This document shows, one piece after another, positions 47,753-57,549 of a DNA stretch of 62,135 nt. This DNA comes from an uncultured Clostridia bacterium. GTDB lineage: Bacteria > Bacillota > Clostridia > Oscillospirales > JAAYOS01. The first letter of the stretch is position 1. The number at the start of each line of letters is the position of its first letter. The notes under the pieces were generated by a model, which worked only from the letters and a program-made list of their open reading frames with translations, was not told the origin of the DNA and did no database searches. The stretch lies in assembly GCA_944387575.1 (NCBI GenBank), contig CALXFK010000091.1:1-62135 (forward strand), written 5' to 3'. A program made the position numbers and the translations under genes.

Positions 47753-48992
47753 GACAATTCTAAGCGTATCCGAGATAACAAAAAGGATACAGCAGCGCAT
47801 TGAGTCGGAGCCTTCGTTTTCCGATGTCTGCGTCCGCGGCGAGATCTCAAATTACAAGGAATATCCGCCGGGAAACCGCTTTTTTTCACTCAAGGACGGC
47901 GAGAGCGTGCTTCGCGGAGTGATGTTTAAGCGCGAAGCCATGCGCCTGAAATTCAACCCAGAAAACGGAATGAAAGTACTCGTCTACGGGCGTATAAACG
48001 TCTATCCGCGCGATGGTCAGTACCGCATAATCGCCCAGCGAATGACTCCTGACGGGGTGGGCGAACTCTATGTGGCGTTCGAGCAGCTCAAGCGTAAGCT
48101 CGGCGCTATGGGGTATTTTGAGCCAGGGCGCAAGAGACCACTCCCGAGATATCCGCAGCGGATATGTATAATCACATCACCAGCAGGCGCCGCAATACGG
48201 GATATGCTGCGCATATTGAAAAAGCGCTGGCCGCTTGCGGAAGTAAATCTGCTGCCGGTGCGTGTCCAGGGTGCGGAAGCGCCGGGCGAGATAGCAGCGG
48301 CAATCGAGTATGCGTGCAGGCATGGGCTCGGCGAGTTTATCATAACCGGGCGCGGCGGAGGTTCTGCGGAGGACCTATGGGCGTTCAACGATGAACGGGT
48401 GGCGCGCGCAATATATGAATCTACGCTTCCGGTGGTGTCCGCAGTCGGTCACGAGCCGGACTTCACAATATCAGACTTTGTGGCGGATCTCCGCGCGGCG
48501 ACACCGTCGAACGCCGCAGAGCTGTGCGTTCCGGACCAGGAGGAGCTTGCGCGGAGGCTTGCAAAGCTCGACGCATCGATGCGTAGCGCGGTGACAGGTA
48601 CGCTTCGCCTCGCGCGCAGACGGTTCATGTCGGTGGCGTCACGACCGGTCATGACCTCGCCGGAGGTTTATGTCCGCGAGCGGCGGCAGAGGCTTGCGGC
48701 GGCGGAGGCGCTGATGTCAAGTTCGATAGAGCGGGCGCTCGCAGCCGGAAAGGCGAACGTGGCACGTATTGCGGCGTCGCTCGACGCGCTGAGCCCGCTT
48801 CGCGTGCTTGCGCGAGGTTATGCGGTGGCTACGGCGGAGGACGGCAAGGTCATTCGTTCGCCGGCGGACACTGAACCGGGCGCCAGACTCATGCTGAGGC
48901 TCGCGGAGGGTTCGCTGAATGTCAGGGTGGAAGATACATCTGACGCATCTGATACCGATGAACCAATACCTGAGCAGCTCGAACTGCGATAG
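47745..48992 (+). CDS. xseA: exodeoxyribonuclease VII large subunit
   Basis: Large subunit of the ssDNA exonuclease VII, 415 aa. The N-terminal OB domain has SDVCVRGEISNYKEYPPGNRFFSLKD and the catalytic region the family motifs ITSPAGAAIRDML, GRGGGSAEDLWAFND, VSAVGHEPDFTISDFVAD and PSNAAEL; a coiled-coil region and the C-terminal LARGYAVAT follow. GTG 47745 overlaps the preceding stop by eight bases; a frame open further 5' reads through the Kae1-like gene and is rejected. Adjacent xseB encodes the small subunit. Confidence 0.94.
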   Translation: MSETILSVSEITKRIQQRIESEPSFSDVCVRGEISNYKEYPPGNRFFSLKDGESVLRGVMFKREAMRLKFNPENGMKVLVYGRINVYPRDGQYRIIAQRMTPDGVGELYVAFEQLKRKLGAMGYFEPGRKRPLPRYPQRICIITSPAGAAIRDMLRILKKRWPLAEVNLLPVRVQGAEAPGEIAAAIEYACRHGLGEFIITGRGGGSAEDLWAFNDERVARAIYESTLPVVSAVGHEPDFTISDFVADLRAATPSNAAELCVPDQEELARRLAKLDASMRSAVTGTLRLARRRFMSVASRPVMTSPEVYVRERRQRLAAAEALMSSSIERALAAGKANVARIAASLDALSPLRVLARGYAVATAEDGKVIRSPADTEPGARLMLRLAEGSLNVRVEDTSDASDTDEPIPEQLELR

Positions 48993-49003
48993 GGAGGAAA
49001 AAT

Positions 49004-49228
49004 ATGAGCGAAGAAAAAAAGGTCACTTTCGAACTCGCGATGGCCAGGCTTGAGGAGATCGCAAAGCTGCTTGAGCGGGGTGACAAGCCGATAGAAGAAG
49101 CGCTTGCACTTTATGAGGAGGGGGCGAAGCTCCTGAAATATTGCAGCAGGGTCCTGGAGAAGGCGGAGCAGAAGGTCACGCTGTTAACCGGAAATTCCGA
49201 GCCGGAGGGTACCCAGTTTGATGTATAA
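49004..49228 (+). CDS. xseB: exodeoxyribonuclease VII small subunit
   Basis: 74-aa partner of XseA, forming long helical hairpins around the large subunit. The signature FELAMARLEEIAKLLERGDKPIEEALALYEEG is present. GGAGG precedes ATG 49004. It follows xseA by 11 bases and its end overlaps the ispA start by eight bases. Confidence 0.95.
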   Translation: MSEEKKVTFELAMARLEEIAKLLERGDKPIEEALALYEEGAKLLKYCSRVLEKAEQKVTLLTGNSEPEGTQFDV

Positions 49229-50129
49229 CGGCAATTTTGACTTTGACGGCGGCGCGCGGTTGGAAAAGCGTGCGCGTGAAATAGATTCGGTGCTTGCTGC
49301 ACTTCCCTTTCTCGGGGAGAGCGGGGAGATCGCGAGGCTCTTTGAGGCGATGCGTTATAGTTTGCTCGGTGGTGGGAAACGTATTCGCCCCGTCCTGCTG
49401 CTCGAATTTTGTGAACTGTTCGGTGGGAGGACCGAGGATGCGCTGCCATTTGCGTGCGCGTTAGAAATGATACACACGTATTCTTTGATACACGATGACC
49501 TCCCGTGCATGGATAACGACGACCTGCGCCGTGGGCGTCCGACCTCTCACGTTGTATTCGGGGAGGCAGGTGCTACGCTCGCTGGTGATGCGCTGCTGAA
49601 CGGAGCCTACGAGGTTATGTTGGAAGCTGTCGTATCGGCGGAGGATCCGCGTCGGATGGCAAAGGCGGCGGAGACTATCGCTCGCGCAGCCGGTGCCTAC
49701 GGCATGGTCGGCGGGCAGACGCTTGACATGGAAAACGAGACATCGAGCCCGGACGAGAGCAGGCTCCGGCGCACCGACGCCCTGAAAACAGGGGCGCTCT
49801 TTTATGCTGCCTGCACGGCGGGCGCAATCGTCGCGGGCGCAGATGAGCGTGGGGTTGCGGCGGCGGCTGAATACGCCGAGAAGATGGGGCTTGCATTCCA
49901 GATAGTGGACGATGTCCTGGACGTGACCTCTTCCGAGGCGGAACTCGGAAAAACGATAGGTTCGGACACCGCGTCCGGCAAGCGGACATATGTTGACTTC
50001 CGCGGTGTTGACGGCTGCCGCGCACTTGCTCTCGAGCTGTCGGAGCGGGCGGCTGAGGCGGTAGGAACGATCAAGGGATCGGAGTTCCTTGTATGGCTTG
50101 CGCGCAGTCTCGCCCAGAGGGTCAAATAG
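49221..50129 (+). CDS. ispA: polyprenyl (farnesyl) diphosphate synthase
   Basis: Condenses IPP with DMAPP and GPP to make farnesyl diphosphate, the precursor of undecaprenyl and other isoprenoids. The first aspartate-rich motif is LIHDDLPCMDNDD (DDx4D, short-chain type) and the second FQIVDDVLD; GGGKRIRPVLLLE is the N-terminal substrate motif. 302 aa is normal. ATG 49221 overlaps xseB and has GGAGGG upstream. Lies between xseB and dxs as in many Firmicutes, and works in the pathway that ends with the IspH domain encoded at 4934. Confidence 0.93.
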   Translation: MYNGNFDFDGGARLEKRAREIDSVLAALPFLGESGEIARLFEAMRYSLLGGGKRIRPVLLLEFCELFGGRTEDALPFACALEMIHTYSLIHDDLPCMDNDDLRRGRPTSHVVFGEAGATLAGDALLNGAYEVMLEAVVSAEDPRRMAKAAETIARAAGAYGMVGGQTLDMENETSSPDESRLRRTDALKTGALFYAACTAGAIVAGADERGVAAAAEYAEKMGLAFQIVDDVLDVTSSEAELGKTIGSDTASGKRTYVDFRGVDGCRALALELSERAAEAVGTIKGSEFLVWLARSLAQRVK

Positions 50130-50131
50130 AC

Positions 50132-51976
50132 ATGAAGTATCTCGGAAAGGTAAACGGCAGAGATGATATATCCCGGCTAAGCTACTCGGAGCTGGAGGAG
50201 CTATGTGCCGAGATACGCTCGGAAATCATAGACTCGGTCTCACGTACCGGAGGGCACCTCGCGTCAAGTCTTGGCGTGGTGGAGCTTACGGTCGCGCTTC
50301 ACCGGGTCTTCGACGCATACAGCGACCGGATAATCTTTGACGTTGGGCATCAGTCATACGCTCACAAGCTGCTCACCGGACGCTACGAGAAGTTCGGGAC
50401 GCTGAGGGAGTACGGCGGGATCGGCGGGTTCCCAGACCCGTCCGAGAGTAAAGCAGACCCATTCAGGACCGGTCATTCCTCAACTTCGGTCTCGGCTGCG
50501 CTTGGTATGGCGCGTGCACGGACGCTTTCAGGGGACGGGTACAGTGTTGTTGCGGTCATCGGAGACGGTGCGCTCACCGGAGGTATGGCGTACGAGGCAC
50601 TTGCCGACGCGGGTCAGTCGCGCGAGCCGGTCATAGTTATACTCAATGACAATGAGATGTCGATAGATCGCAGTGCAGGAGGGGTAGAGCGGCTGCTCAG
50701 TGACCTGCGCATGCGTCCTGGGTATACACGTCTCAAACGGAAAATACGTGGAGTTACCGGCGAAAAAGGCTTGTTTTACAACTTTATACACCGGACAAAG
50801 GACTTTATTAAGCGTATACTGCTCGAAAACAATATTTTTGAGGCGCTTGGGTTCACATACCTCGGACCGGTCGACGGACACAATCTGTCGCGTCTTTGCA
50901 GCATCTTTGAAAGCGCGCGCAATTACGACGGTCCTGTACTTATACATGTTCTTACAAAAAAAGGAAAAGGATACAAGTTTGCGGAGGAGGACCCGGTGAG
51001 CTTCCACGGAATAGCATCCGGGTTGGACGTCGCAAGCGGTCAGCTTCCCGTTCTCGGGAGTGGGTACTCGATGCGCTTTGGGCAGGCGCTCTGCCGGATG
51101 GCTGAGGGGGATCCGAGACTCTGTGCGATAACCGCGGCGATGCGCTGCGGGACCGGGCTTGACACGTTTGCTGAACGGTTCCCGAACCGCTTTTTTGACG
51201 TAGGGATAGCGGAGGAGCACGCCGCTACGATGGCGGCTGGGCTTGCGAGCTGCGGAATGCTTCCGGTGTTCGCCGTCTATTCCACATTTGCACAGCGATG
51301 CTACGACATGATGCTTCACGACATTGCACTACAGAAACTGCACGTCGTATTTGCGATAGACCGGGGCGGACTTGTGGGGTCGGACGGTGCTACCCATCAG
51401 GGAATATTCGATATTTCTTTTCTTTCGAGCATACCAGGAATGCGAGTGTATGCGCCGTCAAGCCTTGCAGAGCTTGAGGAGATGCTCAAAACCGCCATCT
51501 ATGAGGACGAGGGACCTGTGGCGCTTAGGTACCCGCGCGGAGGAGAGCGCCGGTGGACCGGGATGGCGTGTGGCGCAGCAGAGGTGATCCGGTGTGGTTC
51601 GGACGTCACAGTGGTGAGTTACGGCGACATGATAAATGAGGTCCTCGACGCATGCGACCTGTTGAGCGGAGTGGAGCCTGAGGTGATAAAGCTCGGGGTT
51701 GTGTGCCCGATCGATTGCAGCTCGGTTATCGAGTCGGTAAAGCGGACGGGAGCCCTCGTCGTGGCGGAGGATTGCGTGAAAAACGGGTCGGTAGGTGTGA
51801 CAATCGCGGCGGCTCTCGCCGAAGCAGGAGTAGATGCCGAGACAAGGCTCATAAACCTTGGCAACCGTTTTATTCCGCATGGGTCGGTGCGGCGTCTCAT
51901 GCAGGAATATCACATCGACGCAGCGGCGATAGCGGATGCAATTGGGGAGGTCGTGCGTGGAAAAGCAGAGGCTTGA
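50132..51976 (+). CDS. dxs: 1-deoxy-D-xylulose-5-phosphate synthase
   Basis: Thiamine-diphosphate enzyme that condenses pyruvate and glyceraldehyde 3-phosphate in the first step of the MEP pathway. ThDP motif GDGALTGGMAYEAL...NDNEMSI is at about residues 148-175, FDVGHQSYAHKLLTGR near 68, and the transketolase middle domain has FFDVGIAEEHAATMAAGLA and GSDGATHQG. 614 aa is normal. ATG 50132 lies two bases after the ispA stop; an upstream in-frame ATG inside ispA is not used. Overlaps tlyA by 20 bases. Confidence 0.96.
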   Translation: MKYLGKVNGRDDISRLSYSELEELCAEIRSEIIDSVSRTGGHLASSLGVVELTVALHRVFDAYSDRIIFDVGHQSYAHKLLTGRYEKFGTLREYGGIGGFPDPSESKADPFRTGHSSTSVSAALGMARARTLSGDGYSVVAVIGDGALTGGMAYEALADAGQSREPVIVILNDNEMSIDRSAGGVERLLSDLRMRPGYTRLKRKIRGVTGEKGLFYNFIHRTKDFIKRILLENNIFEALGFTYLGPVDGHNLSRLCSIFESARNYDGPVLIHVLTKKGKGYKFAEEDPVSFHGIASGLDVASGQLPVLGSGYSMRFGQALCRMAEGDPRLCAITAAMRCGTGLDTFAERFPNRFFDVGIAEEHAATMAAGLASCGMLPVFAVYSTFAQRCYDMMLHDIALQKLHVVFAIDRGGLVGSDGATHQGIFDISFLSSIPGMRVYAPSSLAELEEMLKTAIYEDEGPVALRYPRGGERRWTGMACGAAEVIRCGSDVTVVSYGDMINEVLDACDLLSGVEPEVIKLGVVCPIDCSSVIESVKRTGALVVAEDCVKNGSVGVTIAAALAEAGVDAETRLINLGNRFIPHGSVRRLMQEYHIDAAAIADAIGEVVRGKAEA

Positions 51977-52760
51977 CAGGCTGCTTGTGGAAAAAGGTCT
52001 TGCAGAGAGCCGGGAGCGTGCGAAATATGCCATCGCGTCAGGTATCGTGTATGTTGATGGGCGACGTGCGGAAAAGCCGGGCGCGACCTATTTTGAGAAC
52101 GCGACGGTAGAGATTCGCGGTGAGACACTCAGGTATGTTAGCCGAGGCGGGCTGAAGCTTGAGAAGGCGCTGGAAGTGTTTTCTCTCGACTTGTCCGGAG
52201 TTATTGCGATAGATGTCGGCGCGTCCACCGGTGGATTTACCGACTGTATGCTCCAGAATGGTGCGGAGCATGTATATTCTGTGGATGTGGGGCGTGACCA
52301 GCTTGCGGCGAAGCTGCGCAGCGACCCGCGTGTGACCGTGATGGAGGACACCGACATTCGAAAAGTTCTGCCTGAACAATTTGAAAAGCGCCCCGGATTT
52401 GCGACTATCGATGTCTCTTTTATATCTCTTTCGCTGATACTGCCCCAGGTGAGCCGCATTCTGACCGAAGATGGGTATGCGGTCGCGCTGGTCAAGCCTC
52501 AGTTCGAAGCCGGGCGTGAACGTGTAGGAAAGAACGGGATAGTGCGGAAACCGGAGATCCACGTTGATGTTCTGCGTGCATTTACGCAAAATGCCGAGAA
52601 TGCTGGATTTGTGGTCGCAGGACTTGATTACTCCCCGGTCACCGGTGGAGACGGGAACATCGAGTATATTGCAATGCTGACAAAGTCGGGCGGATCACGC
52701 ACGGTTGATATCATTGAAACGGTGCGTTTGGCGCATGCCTCGCTCGGAAGGGAACACTGA
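51957..52760 (+). CDS. tlyA: TlyA family rRNA 2'-O-methyltransferase
   Basis: S4-domain plus FtsJ-type Rossmann methyltransferase, 267 aa. The S4 domain (about 1-60) reads QRLDRLLVEKGLAESRERAK; the SAM-binding core has YVSRGGLKLEKAL, DVGASTGGFTDCML and later ALVKPQFEAGRE. In mycobacteria TlyA 2'-O-methylates 16S and 23S rRNA cytidines and determines capreomycin sensitivity; many are mislabelled haemolysin A. GTG 51957 has GGGGAGG six bases upstream, within the end of dxs. Conserved neighbour of nadK. Confidence 0.93.
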   Translation: MEKQRLDRLLVEKGLAESRERAKYAIASGIVYVDGRRAEKPGATYFENATVEIRGETLRYVSRGGLKLEKALEVFSLDLSGVIAIDVGASTGGFTDCMLQNGAEHVYSVDVGRDQLAAKLRSDPRVTVMEDTDIRKVLPEQFEKRPGFATIDVSFISLSLILPQVSRILTEDGYAVALVKPQFEAGRERVGKNGIVRKPEIHVDVLRAFTQNAENAGFVVAGLDYSPVTGGDGNIEYIAMLTKSGGSRTVDIIETVRLAHASLGREH

Positions 52761-52761
52761 T

Positions 52762-53568
52762 ATGTTCGGAAAAGTTCTTATATATACAAATCCTACTCGC
52801 GATTCTGATGGCGCAATAACCGCGCGAGTGGAGGGATACCTGAAAAAGAACGGAGTTATGACCGTTACGTACAGTGATGGGTCGGAATTCGCACAGGACT
52901 GTACTGTTATAGTGGCAATCGGAGGGGACGGGACGATACTGCGCGCCGCGTCGATAAGCGGCGGGCGTCCGGTTCTCGGAATAAATGCGGGGTCTATCGG
53001 GTTTATGACCGCGTTTGACGCGGATGAGTGCGAGAGCAGGCTCGGTGAGGTGCTCGAGGGGCGGTACAATGTAAGCGAGCACATGTTGCTCGATGTCGAG
53101 GTCCTGCGTGGCGGTAGGAGGATAATCGGGGCGACAGTGCTGAACGACGCAGTTGTGACCGGGAGGCATGTTGCAAAGACGGTGACCCTCGATTTTTTGA
53201 ACGACGGGAGTTATATGGCGCGGGTACGTGGTGACGGACTTATAGCAGCGACCCCGACGGGGTCCACCGCATATTCGATGTCGGCGGGTGGACCGGTGGT
53301 AGACCCGGCGCTGGAGGCGATAATCCTTACACCGGTGTGTGCGCACAATGTGAGTGCACCTTCGTTTGTTCTCGCCTCATCGAGTGTGGCGTGTATACGC
53401 TGCATTAGCGAGGAGGGTCTGCTGATAACAGACGGTATACAGCGGTTCGAGCTTTGTGCGGGGGACGAGGTAGTCGTGCGAAAATCCGACAAATCGTGTC
53501 GCCTTGTGCGCTTGCAAAAATATAGCTTTTATGACATAATAAATAAGAAACTTTTTGACGGGAGATGA
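52762..53568 (+). CDS. nadK: NAD kinase
   Basis: Phosphorylates NAD to NADP with ATP or polyphosphate. The GGDGT motif is in VAIGGDGTILRAA, followed by GINAGSIGFMT, and the conserved ATPTGSTAYSMSAGGP. Length 268 aa. ATG 52762 follows the tlyA TGA by one base and has GGAAGGGA upstream. Start and end are consistent with the family; its five-base gap to argR suggests a single transcript. Confidence 0.95.
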   Translation: MFGKVLIYTNPTRDSDGAITARVEGYLKKNGVMTVTYSDGSEFAQDCTVIVAIGGDGTILRAASISGGRPVLGINAGSIGFMTAFDADECESRLGEVLEGRYNVSEHMLLDVEVLRGGRRIIGATVLNDAVVTGRHVAKTVTLDFLNDGSYMARVRGDGLIAATPTGSTAYSMSAGGPVVDPALEAIILTPVCAHNVSAPSFVLASSSVACIRCISEEGLLITDGIQRFELCAGDEVVVRKSDKSCRLVRLQKYSFYDIINKKLFDGR

Positions 53569-53572
53569 AACG

Positions 53573-54025
53573 ATGAAGAGTCTACGGCACGACAAAATAC
53601 TCGAAATAATTTCCGCAAAAAACGTCGAGACACAGGAGGAGCTGCTCGATGAGTTGAAGGAAATCGGTATAGTCGCGACGCAGGCAACAATTTCGAGAGA
53701 CATAAAAGAGCTCCGTCTACAAAAAACTCTTGCGCCGGACGGAGGATATCGATACTCAGCGCCGGTGCGTACAAGCGAAACGGGTATCGATTCGCGCCTG
53801 CAAACAATATTTTGTGAGAGCGTGACTTCGGTGGATTCGGCTGGGAATATGGTCGTTATAAAGACGTTGCCCGGTCTTGCGAACGCCGCCTGCTCCGCGG
53901 TGGACTCGATGGCGCTCGATTATGTGCTCGGAACGCTGGCGGGCGATGACACCGGAATAATAATTGTGCGCGAGGAGCGGTATGCAGATACGCTGAGGGA
54001 GAAGTTCCTGCAGCTTATGAAGTAA
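53573..54025 (+). CDS. argR: arginine repressor/regulator ArgR
   Basis: Arginine-dependent hexameric regulator of 150 aa. N-terminal winged helix (about 1-70) with ETQEELLDELKEIGI and QATISRDIKELRL; C-terminal oligomerisation and arginine-binding domain with VIKTLPGLANAACSAVDSM and GTLAGDDTGIIIVR. GGGAG precedes ATG 53573. The place between nadK and recN is standard in Firmicutes; no arg gene is in the window. Confidence 0.94.
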   Translation: MKSLRHDKILEIISAKNVETQEELLDELKEIGIVATQATISRDIKELRLQKTLAPDGGYRYSAPVRTSETGIDSRLQTIFCESVTSVDSAGNMVVIKTLPGLANAACSAVDSMALDYVLGTLAGDDTGIIIVREERYADTLREKFLQLMK

Positions 54026-54039
54026 AGCAGGGGGGTACC

Positions 54040-55722
54040 ATGCTTTCGGTTCTTCACATTGAAAATGTTGCTGTGGTCGAGCGTGCGGACGTAGAGTTTG
54101 AAGCGAGACTGAGCGTGCTTACCGGCGAGACAGGAGCGGGAAAGTCGATAGTTATTGACTCAATAAACGCGGTGCTAGGTATGCGCATGTCGCGTGACAT
54201 AGTCCGTACAGGCGAGCGGGCAGCGTTCGTGTCCGCGATGTTCTCACCGGTGGGCGGAGCTGTGCTCGGGTGGCTTGAACATAACGGATATGAGGCTCCG
54301 GACGGCGAGCTGCTGATAACGCGGCAGATAAGCGTGGACGGGCGGAACGTCTGCCGTATAGGAGGGAACCCGGTCACGGTGGCGATGCTGCGGGAGCTCG
54401 GTTCGCTGCTAGTGAATATACACGGTCAGCATGACAGCCAGCAGCTCCTCGACGAGAGCACTCACCTTGCAAGTCTTGACAGCTTTGCGGGTGACGCAGA
54501 GGCGCTGGATGATTATTCGGAGAAGTACCGCAACCTGCTTGAGATACGCTCGAAAATACAAAAGCTGAGTATAGATGCGGAGGAGCGTACTCGCCGTGTG
54601 GACGAGCTCTCGCGCATAGTTGAGGAGATAGAGTCTGCTGGGCTTGAGCCCGGGGAGGAGGAGGAACTGACCGAGAGGTCGAAGTTTCTCAGGAATGCGG
54701 GACGTATAACCTCCGCGATTGAGGCGGCGTACGCCGCTTTGCACGGAGATGAGGAGAGCAGAGGTGCGTGCGAGATTATAAGCTCGGCGGTCGAGGAGAT
54801 AGGGTATATAGACGACACTTCGGAGCGGCTTCGTGCAATATCCTCACGGCTTAGGGAGCTCCAATACGGTGCGGACGATGTAGCGGAAGAGCTGCGGGAC
54901 ATGATGATCGGGTTTGACTTTTCGGAGGAGGAGACCGACCGGGTCGAGGAGCGGCTCAACACGATTTTCCGGCTTGAGCGGAGATACGGTGCGACGATAC
55001 CGGAGGTGCTGAAAACCCTTGAGCGCAGCCGTGAGGAGCTTGGAGAGCTTGAGGGGTCGGATGACGCGGTAATAGAACTGAAAAAGCGGGAGACGGCGGC
55101 GCTCGGCGAGGTGGAAAAGGCGGCGGCAGAGCTGTCGCGGATTCGCAAAACCGCTGCGCTCGAGCTTGAACACCGCATCTGCGAAGAGCTTGCAACGCTT
55201 GATATGAAGGCGGTTTTCAAGGTGGAAATTTCGCAGACCGACTTATCTGCGAAGGGATGGGACACGGTGAGGTTCCTTCTCTCGGCGAATGCAGGGGAAG
55301 AGGCGCGCAGCCTGTCCAGGATAGCGTCCGGAGGCGAGCTTGCACGGATAATGCTTGCGATGAAGAGCGTGCTTGCGGAGAGCGACGATGTGGGTACGTT
55401 GATTTTTGACGAGGTGGATGCCGGCGTCAGCGGTCGTGCAGCGCAGAGGGTAGCCGAAAAACTGGCGGCGCTCGGTCGCAGACGGCAGGTGCTGTGCGTG
55501 TCGCATCTGCCGCAGCTTGCGGCGATGGCGGACAACCACTTTCTAATTGAAAAGCGTGAGCAGGACGGCAGAACCTTTACGTCGGTTACCGCGCTTGACA
55601 TGCAGGGGCGTGTCGATGAGATTTCACGGATAATCGGCGGTTCAAATATAACTCAAACAACTCAAAAAAGCGCGGCAGAACTGATAAGCGCCGCAGAAAA
55701 ATATAAGGAGACGTTAATATGA
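54040..55722 (+). CDS. recN: DNA repair protein RecN
   Basis: SMC-like ATPase acting early in double-strand break repair, 560 aa. Walker A GETGAGKS (about 31-38) is in the N-terminal head, NIHGQHDSQQLLD follows, then two coiled-coil arms (about 155-385), the signature LSRIASGGELARIMLA and Walker B LIFDEVDAGVSGRAAQ, with H-loop VSHLPQLAAMADNHF. GGGGGG-like site precedes ATG 54040; the TGA overlaps the tyrS ATG. Confidence 0.95.
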   Translation: MLSVLHIENVAVVERADVEFEARLSVLTGETGAGKSIVIDSINAVLGMRMSRDIVRTGERAAFVSAMFSPVGGAVLGWLEHNGYEAPDGELLITRQISVDGRNVCRIGGNPVTVAMLRELGSLLVNIHGQHDSQQLLDESTHLASLDSFAGDAEALDDYSEKYRNLLEIRSKIQKLSIDAEERTRRVDELSRIVEEIESAGLEPGEEEELTERSKFLRNAGRITSAIEAAYAALHGDEESRGACEIISSAVEEIGYIDDTSERLRAISSRLRELQYGADDVAEELRDMMIGFDFSEEETDRVEERLNTIFRLERRYGATIPEVLKTLERSREELGELEGSDDAVIELKKRETAALGEVEKAAAELSRIRKTAALELEHRICEELATLDMKAVFKVEISQTDLSAKGWDTVRFLLSANAGEEARSLSRIASGGELARIMLAMKSVLAESDDVGTLIFDEVDAGVSGRAAQRVAEKLAALGRRRQVLCVSHLPQLAAMADNHFLIEKREQDGRTFTSVTALDMQGRVDEISRIIGGSNITQTTQKSAAELISAAEKYKETLI

Positions 55723-56942
55723 CAGTTTTTGAAGAGCTGAAAGCGAGAGGATTGCTCGCCCAGTGTACGAACGAGGAGGAGGTCAAGCGCCTCATAGACA
55801 ACGGCGAGGCAATTTTCTATATCGGGTTCGACCCCACCGCAGACAGCCTCCATGTCGGACATCTCATGCAGCTCATCATCATGCGCCACCTTCAGCGCGC
55901 TGGCAATAAGGCGATAGCACTGCTCGGCGGCGGAACAGCAATGGTGGGTGATCCGTCAGGGCGCACCGATATGCGTTCAATGATGACTCAGGAGACGATA
56001 CAGAACAATATAGCGAAGTTCCGCGTGCAGATGTCCAAAATAGTGGATTTCACAAACGATCGCGCCATAATGGTGGACAACGCCGACTGGTTGCTGAAGC
56101 TGAACTATGTCGAGTTCCTGCGCGACATCGGCGTACATTTCTCGGTCAACCGGATGCTCACCGCCGAGTGCGTCAAGAGCAGGCTCGAGCGCGGGCTCAC
56201 CTTCCTTGAGTTTAACTACATGCTCATGCAGGGCTACGACTACTACGTACTCAATCAGCGCTACGGCGCAAATATCCAGAGCGGAGGCGACGACCAGTGG
56301 TCGAACATCCTCGCGGGTACCGACCTCATCCGCCGCAAGACAGGCAGGGATGTACATGGTGTCACGTTTGCGCTGCTGCTCACCTCAGAGGGCAAGAAAA
56401 TGGGCAAGACGATGGGCGGAGCGGTCTGGCTCGACCCGGAGAAGACCAGTCCGTATGAGTTCTATCAGTACTGGAGAAATATTGACGACGCGGACGTTAT
56501 AAGGACGATGAAGATGGTAACATACGTCCCGCTCGAGGAGATCGCGACGTTCGAGGGTCTCAGCGGCGCCGAGCTCAATCCGGTCAAGGCGCGTCTTGCG
56601 TTTGAGGTGACGAAGATCGTTCACGGTGAAGAGGAAGCCAAAAAGGCTCAGGACGCTGCGACCGGCGTGTTCAGCGCGGGTGCTGCGGAGAATATGCCGA
56701 CAGTCGAGCTGCCTCAGGATGCCTTTACCGATGGAAAAATATCGGTCGGAGATCTGCTCGTCCGCGCACAGCTTGCGGCATCCAAGGGCGAGGCGCGCAG
56801 GCTTGTTGACCAGGGCGGTGTTGTAGTCGGGGACGGCAAGGTAACGAGTGCCACGGCGCAGTTCGAGAGTTCTCTCTTTGCGGGCGACGGAGTTATAGTA
56901 CGTAAAGGAAAGAAAGGTTTCAAACGGGTAATTCTTGCCTGA
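55719..56942 (+). CDS. tyrS: tyrosyl-tRNA synthetase
   Basis: Class I synthetase of 407 aa. HIGH motif is seen in DPTADSLHVGHL, the tyrosine pocket in LEFNYMLMQGYD and GGDDQWSNI, and the KMSKS-equivalent as GKKMGKTMGG. The C-terminal about 65 residues are an S4 RNA-binding domain (DLLVRAQLAASKGEARRLVDQG). AAGGAG precedes ATG 55719, which overlaps the recN stop as ATGA. No T-box is upstream, unlike thrS in this window. Confidence 0.96.
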   Translation: MTVFEELKARGLLAQCTNEEEVKRLIDNGEAIFYIGFDPTADSLHVGHLMQLIIMRHLQRAGNKAIALLGGGTAMVGDPSGRTDMRSMMTQETIQNNIAKFRVQMSKIVDFTNDRAIMVDNADWLLKLNYVEFLRDIGVHFSVNRMLTAECVKSRLERGLTFLEFNYMLMQGYDYYVLNQRYGANIQSGGDDQWSNILAGTDLIRRKTGRDVHGVTFALLLTSEGKKMGKTMGGAVWLDPEKTSPYEFYQYWRNIDDADVIRTMKMVTYVPLEEIATFEGLSGAELNPVKARLAFEVTKIVHGEEEAKKAQDAATGVFSAGAAENMPTVELPQDAFTDGKISVGDLLVRAQLAASKGEARRLVDQGGVVVGDGKVTSATAQFESSLFAGDGVIVRKGKKGFKRVILA

Positions 56943-56966
56943 AGCGCTTACAATTCAGTAAAATTG

Positions 56967-56995
56967 CAGGGGAACCTCTTGGTTCCCCTGTTGTT
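56967..56995 (+). terminator. terminator after tyrS
   Basis: Perfect 10-bp stem CAGGGGAACC/GGTTCCCCTG (56967-56976 with 56981-56990), TCTT loop, followed by TTGTT. The T run is weak but the hairpin is strong. Confidence 0.7.
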
Positions 56996-57019
56996 ACCCG
57001 CATAAAATGGGGTGAAAAA

Positions 57020-57526
57020 ATGCAGAAAGTACTTGTTATTGGATGCCCGGGCAGTGGAAAAAGTACATTTTCGCGAGCACTAAATAAAATTACTGGGATA
57101 CCGCTGTTCTACCTCGATATGTTGTACTGGAACGCGGACAAGACGGTCGTGACCGGCGAAGTGTTCAGGCAGAGGCTCGAGGAAGTTCTGAAAAATGACC
57201 GCTGGATAATTGACGGAAACTATGCCTCCACACTCGAGCTACGGCTTAAGGAGTGCGACCGTGTGTTTTTTCTAGACTATCCGCTAGAGGTCTGTCTGAG
57301 TGGGATCGAGGCAAGAAAGGGAAAGGAGCGCCCTGATATGCCCTGGATAGAGCCGGAGGGTGAGGAGGACGAGGAGTTCATCGAGTTCATAAAGAACTTT
57401 GAGCACGACAGCAGACCTCAAATTGTTGAACTACTCAACCAGCACACAGACATTGAAATTACCGTATTCAATTGCAGGGGAGACGCGGACAAATATCTTG
57501 AAAAGATCGCCTGCAAAGAGAGATAG
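57020..57526 (+). CDS. P-loop kinase, adenylate-kinase-like (topology modulation/FlaR type)
   Basis: Small cytoplasmic nucleotide-binding protein, 168 aa. Walker A is GCPGSGKST (residues 8-16); LFYLDMLYWNADK and RWIIDGNYASTLELRLKECDRVFFLDYP are the typical features of the family often called DNA topology modulation protein or putative adenylate kinase. Substrate is unknown. GGGG precedes ATG 57020. It is a single gene, convergent with dapB across a shared bidirectional terminator. Confidence 0.85.
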   Translation: MQKVLVIGCPGSGKSTFSRALNKITGIPLFYLDMLYWNADKTVVTGEVFRQRLEEVLKNDRWIIDGNYASTLELRLKECDRVFFLDYPLEVCLSGIEARKGKERPDMPWIEPEGEEDEEFIEFIKNFEHDSRPQIVELLNQHTDIEITVFNCRGDADKYLEKIACKER

Positions 57527-57549
57527 CTTACATAATTTCACGGAAATAC